Shown in pieces: positions 63,635-64,000 of a stretch of DNA of 64,000 nt; the stretch's first letter is position 1, and each line of letters begins with the position of its first letter. Both the position numbers and the translations under genes were made by a program. Below the pieces are notes generated by a model that searched no databases, had not been told where the DNA came from, and saw only the letters and a list, made by a program, of their open reading frames with translations. The DNA is taken from positions 186,001 to 250,000 of the forward strand of contig NZ_CABPRV010000004.1 of assembly GCF_902459735.1 (NCBI RefSeq). The letters run 5' to 3'. The stretch is from Pandoraea capi (GTDB lineage Bacteria > Pseudomonadota > Gammaproteobacteria > Burkholderiales > Burkholderiaceae).

Positions 63635-64000
63635 GCGCCGCCACCACTTCACCCACATTTGCCGGCGCGGACGCCGAGACGCCGCAATCCTCGGCATCGC
63701 AAACGTCGACTGAGTCGGTTCAGTCGCCCGATACGGGCCATCGCCCGAATGCCTCGGCCAACGACACCGGCGCGCAAATCGACATCCAGGGCGTGAGTCA
63801 CTGGTTCGGCTCGCGGCAAGCCCCGTTGCAGGTGCTCGACGGTGTCGACCTGCACGTCGCGCCCGGCGAGTTCGTCGCCTTGCTCGGCCCCAGCGGCTGC
63901 GGCAAGTCCACGCTGCTGCGCCTCGTTGCCGGACTGGAGACGGCCACGCGTGGCGCGATCCAGCAGGACGGCGCCGACATCACACGCCCCGATCCGTCAC
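63628..64000 (+). CDS. ABC transporter ATP-binding protein (SsuB type), 3' partial
   Basis: 124 codons before the window ends. After a 50-residue Ser/Thr-rich N-terminal extension, the nucleotide-binding domain begins ([12 protein letters not shown]) and Walker A is visible as [13 protein letters not shown]. The overlap with the permease gene and the operon context give the SsuB assignment. Confidence 0.88.
   Translation, partial: MVSAATTSPTFAGADAETPQSSASQTSTESVQSPDTGHRPNASANDTGAQIDIQGVSHWFGSRQAPLQVLDGVDLHVAPGEFVALLGPSGCGKSTLLRLVAGLETATRGAIQQDGADITRPDPS

Overview
The window is GC-rich DNA from a betaproteobacterium of the Burkholderiales. A convergent luxR/luxI pair set among typical Burkholderiales metabolic genes fits Pandoraea best. 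That genus call is an inference from gene content and style; no 16S gene is present.

Layout. 0-9.3 kb: ordinary housekeeping and accessory genes (ArsR/AHSA1 pair, Lrp, two EamA-type exporters in the first 17 kb, SDR/LysR, TetR/VOC, a YadGH-like ABC exporter, GST, DJ-1/PfpI, GNAT). 9.3-13.2 kb: a DUF1993 gene, then three tandem paralogues of a family I do not recognise, whose last member runs antisense into a NifQ-like remnant next to a small molybdopterin-binding protein gene. 13.4-18.4 kb: small metabolic and regulatory genes. 18.5-18.7 kb: tRNA-Glu and tRNA-Ala. 18.8-27 kb: a minus-strand cluster with a 3-hydroxyaspartate/D-threonine aldolase-type enzyme, a large FAD/4Fe-4S dehydrogenase, an MFS carrier and a glyoxylate aminotransferase, divergent from a GntR regulator with two near-identical operators. 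28.3-37.1 kb: an IclR regulator, three phased operator repeats, and an operon for gabD, a complete Liv-type ABC importer and an iron alcohol dehydrogenase, probably for a 4-hydroxybutyrate-like substrate.

37.1-54 kb is the most unusual part. A low-GC stretch precedes luxR, which converges on luxI. The perfect palindrome CTGTCAACGTTGACAG, a good lux box candidate, lies 60 bp upstream of luxI and recurs three more times: in front of a decayed gene, between two divergent genes for large Ig-like proteins (1463 and 789 aa), and upstream of the second of two tandem autotransporters. A ToxR/CadC-type membrane regulator with a FidL-like partner lies between the Ig-like genes and the autotransporters. 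I read this as an undescribed quorum-sensing regulon for surface or large repeat proteins.

54-64 kb: a GT9 glycosyltransferase, then a sulfur region (four-domain rhodanese, cysteine dioxygenase-type enzyme and SfnB-like flavoprotein on the minus strand; an LLM monooxygenase, class II aldolase and SsuABC-type importer on the plus strand, the ATPase cut by the window end).
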